Of a stretch of 64,000 nucleotides of DNA, positions 24,088-31,937 are shown piece after piece. The notes under the pieces are model-generated. The model was not told the origin of the DNA and did not search any database. It saw only the letters and a list, made by a program, of their open reading frames with translations. Location: the NCBI RefSeq assembly GCF_023656515.1, contig NZ_JAMOFV010000006.1, positions 3,456,036-3,520,035 of the forward strand, written 5' to 3'. Position 1 is the first letter of the stretch. Each line of letters opens with the position of its first letter. Source of the DNA: Clostridium swellfunianum (lineage in GTDB: Bacteria > Bacillota > Clostridia > Clostridiales > Clostridiaceae). A program made the translations under genes and the position numbers.

Positions 24088-25134
24088 ATGAAAAAAATTG
24101 TGGTAAAGAGAAAAAAAATGGTTTTTGCAGTGTTACTGCTAGTTTATGCAGCAGTTGCTATTGCAGCCACTGCCATGGGAAGCGCAAATATAACTCCATA
24201 TAATGTTTTAACTGCAGTTTTAAAATCTTTACCAGTTATAGGGGAATATATTAAAGGAAATGTGTCTAATACACATTTCCTAATTATATTTATGGTAAGG
24301 CTGCCGAGAATTGTAATGGCCAGTCTGGTAGGAATGGGGCTTTCAGTAGTAGGCGCTTCCTTCCAAGCTCTATTTAAAAACCCTATGGCAGACCCATATG
24401 TGCTAGGTATATCCTCAGGAGCAGCTTTGGGTGCAGCTATTGCTATAGTTGTAAAGCTTCCAGGAAATATTGCTTCTTTGAGTATTGTAACTATATTTGC
24501 TTTTATTGGTGCTGCAGCTACAACTATTTTAGTTTATTCTATAGCGCAGGTTAGAGGGAAGGTAACAACTACGAATCTATTGCTTGCAGGAAGCGCAGTT
24601 AGCTTTTTAATGTCAGCCATGATTTCAATAATAATGGTTTTTAATCAGGAAGAAGTCAATAAAATAGTGTTTTGGATGATGGGAAGCTTTAATGCTTCAA
24701 GCTGGAAAAATATTTTTATAACAGCTCCAGTTGTACTTATTGGAACGGCGACTATTTTCTTTTTTTATAAGGATTTTAACTTAATGCTTACTGGAGATGA
24801 TACAGCCAAAACTCTAGGTGTTGATACAGAAAAACTCAAAAAACTTATAATACTGATTTCTTCACTGATTATGGCTGTCAGCGTTTCTTTCTCAGGAATA
24901 ATTGGGTTTGTAGGCTTTCTGGTGCCGCATATGATGAGAATTATTTTGGGTCCAAATAATAAAGCTCTAATTCCATTTTCAGCCTTAGGAGGAGCACTGT
25001 TTTTATTATTAGCAGATACAGCAGCAAGGACTATAGCTGCACCAGCAGAATTGCCTGTTGGAGCGGTTACAGCTTTAATAGGGTCTCCATTTTTCATATA
25101 TCTTCTTATAAAAATGAAGAGAAGGAGTGGATAG
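24088..25134 (+). CDS. btuC: Corrinoid ABC transporter permease (FecCD family)
   Basis: 348 residues with about ten hydrophobic helices. FecCD signatures: RLPRIVMASLVGMGLSVVGASFQALFKNPMADPYVLGISSGAALGA (residues about 71-116) and GFVGFLVPHMMRIILGPNNK. It forms the translocation path with BtuD and receives corrinoids from BtuF. It ends overlapping the possible GTG of btuD. Confidence 0.93.
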   Translation: MKKIVVKRKKMVFAVLLLVYAAVAIAATAMGSANITPYNVLTAVLKSLPVIGEYIKGNVSNTHFLIIFMVRLPRIVMASLVGMGLSVVGASFQALFKNPMADPYVLGISSGAALGAAIAIVVKLPGNIASLSIVTIFAFIGAAATTILVYSIAQVRGKVTTTNLLLAGSAVSFLMSAMISIIMVFNQEEVNKIVFWMMGSFNASSWKNIFITAPVVLIGTATIFFFYKDFNLMLTGDDTAKTLGVDTEKLKKLIILISSLIMAVSVSFSGIIGFVGFLVPHMMRIILGPNNKALIPFSALGGALFLLLADTAARTIAAPAELPVGAVTALIGSPFFIYLLIKMKRRSG

Positions 25135-25138
25135 AGGG

Positions 25139-25909
25139 ATGCAGCATATAAGCGTGAAAAATCTTAGCTTTGCTTATGCAGGAAAAGAAATTTTAAAGGA
25201 TATAAGCTTAGATTTTAACAAGGGTAAGTTTTATTCCATTATTGGACCTAATGGGTCAGGGAAATCCACTTTTATTAAAAATATTTCAAAGATACTAGCT
25301 CCAGCACAGAAAACTGTATTTATTAACGAAGAGGATATACTAGGTTTTAACAGCAAAAATCTAGCTAAAAATATGGCGGTAATTCCTCAAAATATTATGA
25401 TTGACTATGAGTTTACGGTTTTTGATATAGTTATTATGGGAAGGAGCCCCTATAAAAGAAGATTTCAAGACTTTGATATAGAAGATAAAAAGATAGCTCA
25501 AAGGTATATGGAACTTACAAATACATGGCAGTTAAAGGATAAGCTTATTACACAGTTAAGCGGCGGCGAGGTGCAAAGAGTAGTGGCAGCAAGAGCCTTA
25601 AGTCAGGAAACAGATATTATCCTTTTAGATGAACCTACCTCTCACCTTGACATACAGTATCAGGTAGAATTTTTAAGCATATTTAAGAGCTTGAAAAAAG
25701 ATAAGGTTATTGTTTCTGTGCTGCATGATTTGAATTTGGCTTCCATTTTTAGCGATGAACTTATACTAATCAACAAAGGACAAGTTGCTGCAATGGGAAA
25801 GCCTTGGGAGGTTATAAATAAGGAAAATATTAAAAATGTTTATAATCTTACAGTGGAAGTCTTTGAAAATCCTATTAGCAAGTGTCCATATATAATTCCT
25901 ATTGTATAG
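25139..25909 (+). CDS. btuD: Corrinoid ABC transporter ATP-binding protein
   Basis: 256 residues from ATG 25139. Walker A GPNGSGKST, Q-loop in VIPQNIM, signature LSGGEVQRV, Walker B IILLDEPTSHLD and switch His in SVLHDLNLA. It powers BtuC. A GTG at 25127 would extend it by four codons, but that codon overlaps the AAGGAGTGG ribosome site, so 25139 is preferred. Confidence 0.92.
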   Translation: MQHISVKNLSFAYAGKEILKDISLDFNKGKFYSIIGPNGSGKSTFIKNISKILAPAQKTVFINEEDILGFNSKNLAKNMAVIPQNIMIDYEFTVFDIVIMGRSPYKRRFQDFDIEDKKIAQRYMELTNTWQLKDKLITQLSGGEVQRVVAARALSQETDIILLDEPTSHLDIQYQVEFLSIFKSLKKDKVIVSVLHDLNLASIFSDELILINKGQVAAMGKPWEVINKENIKNVYNLTVEVFENPISKCPYIIPIV

Positions 25910-25928
25910 GAAGGATGAGGGGGTAAGA

Positions 25929-27317
25929 ATGAAAAGTATAATAATATCCTCAAATTGCAGCGGAGGCGGCAAAAGTACTTTTACTTTGGCGCTGATGAAG
26001 GCATTGCTTGATAGAGGTTTTCAGGTTCAAGGCTACAAGACGGGTCCGGATTATATAGATACTGCCTTTCATACGCATTTGTGCAAAAAAGCTTCAAGAA
26101 ATTTAGATTTGTTTATGATGGGTGAGGAAGGCGTAAAAGCATCATTTTCAAAAGGTAAAGGAAATGTAGGCATAATTGAGGGTGTCATGGGCTTGTATGA
26201 TGGTTTAGGCTATGACAGCAAATATTCTACCTATCATTTATCGCAGGTATTAAATGTACCTATAATAATAGTAATTACACCAAAGGCTCAAAGCAACACT
26301 CTTTGTGCAGAGCTTCTCGGTCTTTTAAATTATGAAAAGGCAAATATAAAGGGAGTAGTTCTTAACAATGTTAATGAAGCTTATTATGAGCTTTTGAAAA
26401 AGATGATAGAAATAAATACACCATTAAAAGTATTAGGCTATATGCCCAGCGATGAAAGAATTGAACTGGGAAGCAGGCATTTAGGTCTTGTTCAAAGCAG
26501 TGAAATTGAAGACTTGGATAAAAAAATAGCTATTGCTGCAGGCATTTTGGAAAACCATGTGGACGTAGAAGAAATAATAAACTGCCTAGTAGAAACAGAA
26601 GAGCTTAATAAAAGTGATTATGCTGAAATCAAATATGATAATCTGATTTTTAATTATCAAAGCAAACCGTTAAAAATAGCTTATGCTTACGATAAGGCTT
26701 TTAGCTTTTACTATAAAGACAACCTGGAGCTGTTTGAAGAAGTGGGTCAACTAATTCCTTTTAGTCCTATGAAAGATAAAAAGCTGCCTGAGGATATAGA
26801 TTTTCTTTATATTGGCGGCGGTTATCCAGAGGTTTTTGAAAAGGAGCTAAGCAGCAATAAAGAACTGTTAACAGATATAAAAACTAAATTGGATAAAGGG
26901 CTTCCGGCCTATGCAGAGTGCGGCGGGCTGATGTATTTAACTAAAGGCTCGGAAGCTAGCAGGCTGGTTGGATTCTTCAACGGTCTATATAAAATGAGTG
27001 ACAGACTTGTGAATTTTGGGTATGCAGAACTGCAGGTGACAGAGGAAAACCACATCTTTAAGAAGGGTTTAAAGATAAATTGCCACGAATTTCATAAAAG
27101 CTATGTAGAAGTAGAAGAGCCTGTCATATTTACATTAAATAAAAACTACTATGGCTATGAAAGAAGCTGGAAGTGCGGCTATGTTAAAAAGAATGTGGTT
27201 GCAGCCTATGCACATGTTAATTTTTATGGAAACATGGAATTTTTCTATAGTCTAATTAATCTGGCGTACAGAATAAAAAATAAAGAGTTCAAGGGAGGAA
27301 GAAATATTAATGGATAA
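25929..27317 (+). CDS. cbiA: Cobyrinate a,c-diamide synthase
   Basis: 462 residues, amidates the a and c side chains of cobyrinate (anaerobic pathway). N-terminal ATP site SSNCSGGGKSTFTLALMKAL, then GYKTGPDYIDTAFH and GVMGLYDGLG; C-terminal glutaminase with Cys in YAECGGLMYLTKG and a late His in AYAHVNFYGN. ATG 25929 is chosen over the TTG at 25902 because GAGGGGG lies just ahead. The stop overlaps cobO by eight bases. The corrin-ring genes cbiC-L are not in the window, so either they are elsewhere or the strain amidates salvaged intermediates. Confidence 0.94.
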   Translation: MKSIIISSNCSGGGKSTFTLALMKALLDRGFQVQGYKTGPDYIDTAFHTHLCKKASRNLDLFMMGEEGVKASFSKGKGNVGIIEGVMGLYDGLGYDSKYSTYHLSQVLNVPIIIVITPKAQSNTLCAELLGLLNYEKANIKGVVLNNVNEAYYELLKKMIEINTPLKVLGYMPSDERIELGSRHLGLVQSSEIEDLDKKIAIAAGILENHVDVEEIINCLVETEELNKSDYAEIKYDNLIFNYQSKPLKIAYAYDKAFSFYYKDNLELFEEVGQLIPFSPMKDKKLPEDIDFLYIGGGYPEVFEKELSSNKELLTDIKTKLDKGLPAYAECGGLMYLTKGSEASRLVGFFNGLYKMSDRLVNFGYAELQVTEENHIFKKGLKINCHEFHKSYVEVEEPVIFTLNKNYYGYERSWKCGYVKKNVVAAYAHVNFYGNMEFFYSLINLAYRIKNKEFKGGRNING

Positions 27318-27849
27318 GTTGGAAAAGGGATATGTTCAAGTATACACTGGAAATGGAAAAGGAAAGACAACCGCAGCCATAGGCCAAGCAATGAGAGCTG
27401 TAGGAAATGGACTAAGGGTATACATGCTTCAGTTTCTTAAAACTGATCCCACAGGAGAGCTTGAAATCTCAAAGCTTATAGGAGATAAATTTCAGATTTT
27501 CAGATTTGAAAGTAAAAAAGGCTTCTTCTGGACTCTTAATGATGCTGAGAAAGCTGTTTTAAAGGAAGAAGTAAACAGAGCTTATGAATTTGCAGTAGAA
27601 GTTATTAAAAACAACAGCTGTGATGTGTTTATAATGGATGAGATTATGGGCATTCTTTCAAACAAGCTTTTAACAGAACAACAGGTTATAGAACTAATAG
27701 ATAACAAACCAAGCTCTATGGAAATTATTTTAACAGGAAGAAATGTACCAGCTTCTATAAAGGATAGGGCTGATTTAGTGACAGAAATGAAAGAAATAAA
27801 GCACTACATGGAAAAAGGTGTTTTTTCAAGAGAAGGAATTGAATATTAG
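27310..27849 (+). CDS. cobO: Cob(I)yrinic acid a,c-diamide adenosyltransferase
   Basis: 179 residues, CobA/CobO/BtuR type. The P-loop-like GNGKGKTTAAIGQAMRAVG at about 14-32, Mg/ATP acidic motif DVFIMDEIMGILS and ELILTGRN-like EIILTGRNVPASI near the end. It transfers the 5'-deoxyadenosyl group to cobalt. Last gene of the riboswitch unit, RBS GGGAGGAAG inside the cbiA end. Confidence 0.94.
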   Translation: MDKLEKGYVQVYTGNGKGKTTAAIGQAMRAVGNGLRVYMLQFLKTDPTGELEISKLIGDKFQIFRFESKKGFFWTLNDAEKAVLKEEVNRAYEFAVEVIKNNSCDVFIMDEIMGILSNKLLTEQQVIELIDNKPSSMEIILTGRNVPASIKDRADLVTEMKEIKHYMEKGVFSREGIEY

Positions 27850-27890
27850 GGTAGTTTACATAAAAGGATGCATCTGACAGAATATACTTA

Positions 27891-27934
27891 AATGAAGCAA
27901 GAGGCAGGAAACTTTCCCTGCCTCTTGCTTCATT
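27891..27934. terminator. Bidirectional terminator between cobO and the ChrA pair
   Basis: An 18-bp perfect stem pairs 27891-27908 with 27917-27934, with T-rich tails on both strands. The downstream arm reaches the chrA stop codon. Confidence 0.88.
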
Positions 27935-28524
27935 TATTTAATATAGTAAAATAATACACCTATTGCTCCAGAACCAAGAAGTACAAGTATAGGATGAAGC
28001 TTGAACTTTATAAGAGCAATTAAACTTATTACAAAGATTATTGCTCCTTCAAAGTTTATGATGCTAAGTGGATTAGTAGCTAAGGCTTTTCCAAATGAAC
28101 CTGTTGATACAACACTTTCATGGAAAAAGGCAGTTTTTGCAACTACAATTGCTGCAGAAAGAATAAGCCCTGCAATCACAGGTCTAATACCATAAAATAT
28201 CATGATGTTTAGTGGATGCTTTTGAAACTTAAAGAAAACATTTGAAATAATAAGGATAAGCAGCAAGGAAGGTAGTGCAACACCAAAGGTTGCTACTATT
28301 CCACCCCAAAAACCAGCTGCTTTATAACCAACAAAGGTTGCAGAATTAACCGCAATTGGTCCAGGAGTCATTTCAGCTATTGCGATTATATCAATAAATT
28401 CTGAAGAACTAAGCCAATTATTTGCTTCTAGTTCACTTTGGATTAAAGGAATCATGGCATAGCCGCCGCCAAAGCTGAATAATCCTATTTTGAAAAAGGA
28501 AATAAATAACTTTAAAAATATCAT
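27934..28524 (-). CDS. Half-size ChrA-family transporter, second subunit
   Basis: 196 residues, one CHR domain with about six hydrophobic segments. Family motif GLFSFGGGYAMIPLIQSE at about 13-30 and MTPGPIAVNSATFVGYKAAGFWGG. Such short-chain ChrA proteins work in pairs, and its partner overlaps by four bases upstream. The founding members export chromate, an anion resembling sulfate, but many clostridial copies have no proven substrate. Its co-transcription behind a sugar-type ROK regulator argues against a plain chromate-resistance role. Confidence 0.88.
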   Translation of the reverse strand: MIFLKLFISFFKIGLFSFGGGYAMIPLIQSELEANNWLSSSEFIDIIAIAEMTPGPIAVNSATFVGYKAAGFWGGIVATFGVALPSLLLILIISNVFFKFQKHPLNIMIFYGIRPVIAGLILSAAIVVAKTAFFHESVVSTGSFGKALATNPLSIINFEGAIIFVISLIALIKFKLHPILVLLGSGAIGVLFYYIK

Positions 28525-29114
28525 TTCTTATCACCGCCCGTATTAACAATTTTTTCTGAAACCTTTGGAAATAACTTGTATATTGTTATTCCTATCAATG
28601 CGCCGCCAACTACAGCAATTATGGCATGTACATCAAAAATTGTTACTAGTGTAAGAGTTGACAGCATAATAATTGCACCAATTTTGTCTTTAACAGAAGA
28701 TTTGCCGATTTTTAGTCCAGCTATCAGTATTAGCGATACTATAGCAGGTCTTATTCCTGAAAAAATTGCTTCAAATACAGGGTTATTGTTAAATATTGAA
28801 AAAAATGCAGCAATAAGAGTAATGATTATCACTGAAGGCAGTATAACTCCTGCAGTAGCGGCAATTGCACCAGCCCTACCAATAATCTTATATCCGATAA
28901 AAGTGGATGTATTAATTGCTATTGCACCAGGCAATGATTGAGAAACTGCAAATACATCTATAACTTCTTCTTCTGTCACCCATTTTTTATTGGTGACTAT
29001 TTCTCTTTCAATCAGAGGAATCATGGCAAAGCCGCCTCCGAAAGTAAAGCAGCCAATTTTAAAGAAACATAAAAACAGCTCAAATAACATTTTAAACTTA
29101 TCTTTTCTTAACAT
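28521..29114 (-). CDS. Half-size ChrA-family transporter, first subunit
   Basis: About 197 residues from ATG 29114, preferred because GGGGG lies six bases ahead (ATG 29120 would have none). CHR motifs GCFTFGGGFAMIPLIERE and QSLPGAIAINTSTFIGYK match the partner gene. Both subunits are expected to sit in the membrane in opposite orientations and form one transporter. It follows the ROK gene by about 20 bases on the same strand. Confidence 0.88.
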   Translation of the reverse strand: MLRKDKFKMLFELFLCFFKIGCFTFGGGFAMIPLIEREIVTNKKWVTEEEVIDVFAVSQSLPGAIAINTSTFIGYKIIGRAGAIAATAGVILPSVIIITLIAAFFSIFNNNPVFEAIFSGIRPAIVSLILIAGLKIGKSSVKDKIGAIIMLSTLTLVTIFDVHAIIAVVGGALIGITIYKLFPKVSEKIVNTGGDKK

Positions 29115-29133
29115 ATACATCCCCCATATAGTA

Positions 29134-30318
29134 TTATTTGCTTAGTAAGTCTTCAAACACCATAGCCGCAGAACCTAGAGCTATAGAATTATCTTGAAAA
29201 TTCCCTCCTTTATTAAAAATAATCTTGCTTCTATCTTTAAGATAAAATCTTTTAGATGCTGTTGCTGTAGCTACGCTATAAAATAGCGGCGAGTATTTAA
29301 TTAATGGACCGCTTAAGATAACAAGCTCAGGATTTAATAGATTAATATAATTAGCAAGGGCTAAACCAAAAACTGATGCTGAGTTGGTTATTACTTCTTT
29401 AGCGAGCTCATCTCCATTTTCAGCCATTTTACAGATATCCATATACGTAATTTCATCTAAAGGTTTAGAAGAACTAGTATTTCTTCCAATCTTTACTTTT
29501 GATATAAATTTATTTTTTATGGCATTAATAGAACAATAGCATTCCACGCATCCATAGTTTCCACAGCTGCATTTGTCACCGTCCATATCAATTACCATAT
29601 GACCAAAGGAATCTTCAGAATCGGTAGTAGTTCTAATCAAGCTTCCAGAAGATATAATTCCTGTTCGTACTCCTATGCCTAAGTTAAAATAAGAAACACT
29701 TTTAAAGCTACTTCCTGCACCAAATAATTGTTCAGCCAATACCGCACAATTAGCACCATTATCAATAAAAGCGGGAAGATTTAAATTCTTCTCAATTTCC
29801 ATCTTTAGTGGAAAGTTGACCCATTCATTTGAAGGGAAATTTCTCGGGTTTAAAATTAGCCCTTTTTCTCTATCAAGAGGCCCTACTGTGCCAATTCCAA
29901 TACCCAACACCATTGACTTAGGTATGGACAGCTGGTTTAGCTTCTCAGTTATTGTATTACAAATTACCCTGACACTTTCCTGAGGTGAAGAAATAGGCAG
30001 AACCTTTTCTAAAAATATATTGCTTATATTAAGGTTTGTAATAACTACGCGCAAATAAGTCCGTGATATATCTACTCCAATGACATAAAAATCTTTAGGA
30101 TTTATATCATATAAAGTTGGTTTTCGCCCACCGGTAGATTCACCAATGGCAGATTCGATAATAAGCCCTTCATCTATTAATGGTTTTATTGCACGCTGCA
30201 ATGTACTTAATGTCATGTTGCCGATAAGTAAAAGTTCGCTTTTAGCAATGGGACCTTTTTTTTGTATTAAACTTAATAAAAGTTTGCTGTTTTCATTGAA
30301 ATAACTAAGTTTATGCAT
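29134..30318 (-). CDS. ROK-family transcriptional regulator, upstream of the ChrA pair
   Basis: 394 residues from ATG 30318, which has GGAGG at ideal spacing; the longer frame adds 39 unlikely residues. N-terminal winged HTH (about 10-65, KSELLLIGNMTLSTLQRAIKPLIDEGLI), then a ROK kinase-like domain with GVDISRTYLRVVITN, GIGIGTVGPLD and the zinc site CSCGNYGCVECYCS. ROK repressors such as NagC and XylR sense sugars or sugar phosphates. It probably controls the ChrA genes in its own unit and possibly the divergent block. An 11-bp inverted repeat in the intergenic region is the candidate site. Confidence 0.88.
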   Translation of the reverse strand: MHKLSYFNENSKLLLSLIQKKGPIAKSELLLIGNMTLSTLQRAIKPLIDEGLIIESAIGESTGGRKPTLYDINPKDFYVIGVDISRTYLRVVITNLNISNIFLEKVLPISSPQESVRVICNTITEKLNQLSIPKSMVLGIGIGTVGPLDREKGLILNPRNFPSNEWVNFPLKMEIEKNLNLPAFIDNGANCAVLAEQLFGAGSSFKSVSYFNLGIGVRTGIISSGSLIRTTTDSEDSFGHMVIDMDGDKCSCGNYGCVECYCSINAIKNKFISKVKIGRNTSSSKPLDEITYMDICKMAENGDELAKEVITNSASVFGLALANYINLLNPELVILSGPLIKYSPLFYSVATATASKRFYLKDRSKIIFNKGGNFQDNSIALGSAAMVFEDLLSK

Positions 30319-30366
30319 AGAATCCTCCATATGGCATAATGTAGCATATGCATATATAATAACACT

Positions 30367-30448
30367 TTTATTCAAAATAGCAATAAGTTTTAAAGGAGTT
30401 GTATAAATTATTTTGATTTTTGAATAAATGAACAAATTATGTTAAGAT
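30367..30448 (+). promoter_or_regulatory. Divergent ROK operator and promoter region
   Basis: A perfect 11-bp inverted repeat TTTATTCAAAA (30367-30377) / TTTTGAATAAA (30418-30428) lies between the two ROK genes. The right arm overlaps a possible promoter for the rightward gene: TTGAAT (30420-30425), 17 bases, TAAGAT (30443-30448). TTTATT/AATAAA half-sites are common in ROK operators. Confidence 0.5.
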
Positions 30449-30479
30449 TGTAGTGAAAATATTTGGCAGGTGGTAAGAC

Positions 30480-31682
30480 ATGAATCACACAAAAAAAATA
30501 GGAAATTCACAAATAAGAGAAGATCATAAGACTAAGGTTCTGAATTATATAAGAATTAATAATGCTGTTTCCCGTACAGATATTTATAAAAGTACGAACA
30601 TTTCAAAACCTACTGTTACTAGAGTCATAGAACAGCTATTGGAGGAAGGCTTAGTTATAGAAGGCGGAACTGCTGCTGGAGAATCGGATGTAGGGAGAAG
30701 GCCTGTTTATGTTCAGATTAATCCTTCAGCTTACTATTGCGTTGGAGTAAATATATCAAAGAGTGCAATACAAGCTTCCATTATTGATTTATCCATGAAT
30801 ATAATCTATAAAAAAACTACTAGTATAAAGCGTATTAATGGAGTTGATGATTTTAAACATATAGTGCTAAGCTGTATTAATGAGATTCTAGGCCAGGTTA
30901 ATAACATAGATAGGTCTAAAATCCTGGGCATAGGCATAGGCGTACCTGGAACTGTAGACTATAATAAAGGAACCATTATGACATTTGCTTCAAAGCCTGA
31001 CATTGTGGATGTAAATCTCAAGGATTTCATTGAGGAAGAATTAAAGCTTCAAGTTTTTATAGATAACAATGCCAAAACCAGGGCTCTTGGAGAGTATTGG
31101 TATGGTTATGGAATTGGATATAAGAATATAATTTTTGTAGTTTGCAGCGAAGGAATAGGAAGCGGTATTATTACAGATGGAAATTTATTGCGAGGAAAGA
31201 ATAACGTTACTGGTGAATTTGGCCAGATGATTATAAATGTTGATGGAGGGTTTAATTCAGTCGAAGCTTGCTGCGCACTTGGGTCAGTAGAGAGTTCTGT
31301 GAAAGCTCTTTTAAAGCAGGGAAATCAATCAGTGCTGATTGATTTAGCTAAGGGAGATATAGAATCTATTGATTACAAGTTAATTTGTAAGGGTGCAGCT
31401 AAAGGTGATCTATTATGCATTGAGCAATTAAAACATGCTGCAAGCATTTTAAGTATTGGATTAGTTAATACAATACAAATTGTTAATCCAGAGATTATTA
31501 TTCTTTCTGGTGAACTATTTGATGAAAGTGAGTACTTCTATGAGCTAGTAAAGGAGTATACAAGAGACAGATTATTGAATATTTTAACTCAGGACACGGT
31601 ATTCGCAAGGCGTAAAGTAGTAGATGGCTTATATGAAATTGGGGCTGCAACCTTAATTTATAAACGTTTCTTTCAAGATTAA
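30480..31682 (+). CDS. ROK-family transcriptional regulator with degenerate zinc motif
   Basis: 400 residues. N-terminal HTH (NNAVSRTDIYKSTNISKPTVTRVIEQLLEEGLV), then the ROK domain: CVGVNISKSAIQASIIDLS, GIGVPGTVDYNKG, DNNAKTRALGEYWYGYG and GEFGQMIIN. The usual C-x-C-G-x-x-G-C-x-E zinc site is replaced by VEACCALGSVESS, so the fold is kept but zinc binding is doubtful. It precedes the PfkB kinase by 255 bases and probably regulates that block. RBS GGCAGGTGG. Confidence 0.87.
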   Translation: MNHTKKIGNSQIREDHKTKVLNYIRINNAVSRTDIYKSTNISKPTVTRVIEQLLEEGLVIEGGTAAGESDVGRRPVYVQINPSAYYCVGVNISKSAIQASIIDLSMNIIYKKTTSIKRINGVDDFKHIVLSCINEILGQVNNIDRSKILGIGIGVPGTVDYNKGTIMTFASKPDIVDVNLKDFIEEELKLQVFIDNNAKTRALGEYWYGYGIGYKNIIFVVCSEGIGSGIITDGNLLRGKNNVTGEFGQMIINVDGGFNSVEACCALGSVESSVKALLKQGNQSVLIDLAKGDIESIDYKLICKGAAKGDLLCIEQLKHAASILSIGLVNTIQIVNPEIIILSGELFDESEYFYELVKEYTRDRLLNILTQDTVFARRKVVDGLYEIGAATLIYKRFFQD

Positions 31683-31724
31683 GAGGTGATGAATTAATAT
31701 ATAAAAATAAATCCAGGCAAATAG

Positions 31725-31760
31725 TTTCATATTGAAATTATGTCAGATGGGCTATATAAT
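31725..31760 (+). promoter_or_regulatory. Promoter with TTTCA-TGAAA palindrome upstream of the PfkB kinase
   Basis: TTTCATATTGAAA (31725-31737) overlaps the -35 TTGAAA (31732-31737); after 17 bases comes -10 TATAAT (31755-31760). A related palindrome recurs at 31833. The layout suits repression by a dimeric regulator. Confidence 0.6.
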
Positions 31761-31829
31761 AAGTTTATGGAATGAGATTACTCTTGCTTAATTCTAGTTA
31801 ATGATTAACATGCAATAATTATATGGAAA

Positions 31830-31858
31830 TTGTTTCATTATGAAATTAATTTTACTGT
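31830..31858 (+). promoter_or_regulatory. Second palindrome and possible promoter upstream of the PfkB kinase
   Basis: TTTCATTATGAAA (31833-31845) is a perfect palindrome around a central base and shares GTTTCAT and TGAAATTA with the site at 31725. TTGTTT (31830-31835), 17 bases, TACTGT (31853-31858) is a weak promoter match. Confidence 0.4.
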
Positions 31859-31937
31859 ATTCTTTTATTAAGTAAAAAAGCTAAGAGTGTTTCTCTGGAG
31901 AATTATAAGATTATTATTAATAAGGAGTGGGGATAGG

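Noticed and set aside
27934-29114. Dedicated chromate-resistance operon
   Set aside because: No ChrB or chromate regulator is present and the upstream regulator is a ROK protein, so I keep the family name without claiming chromate export.
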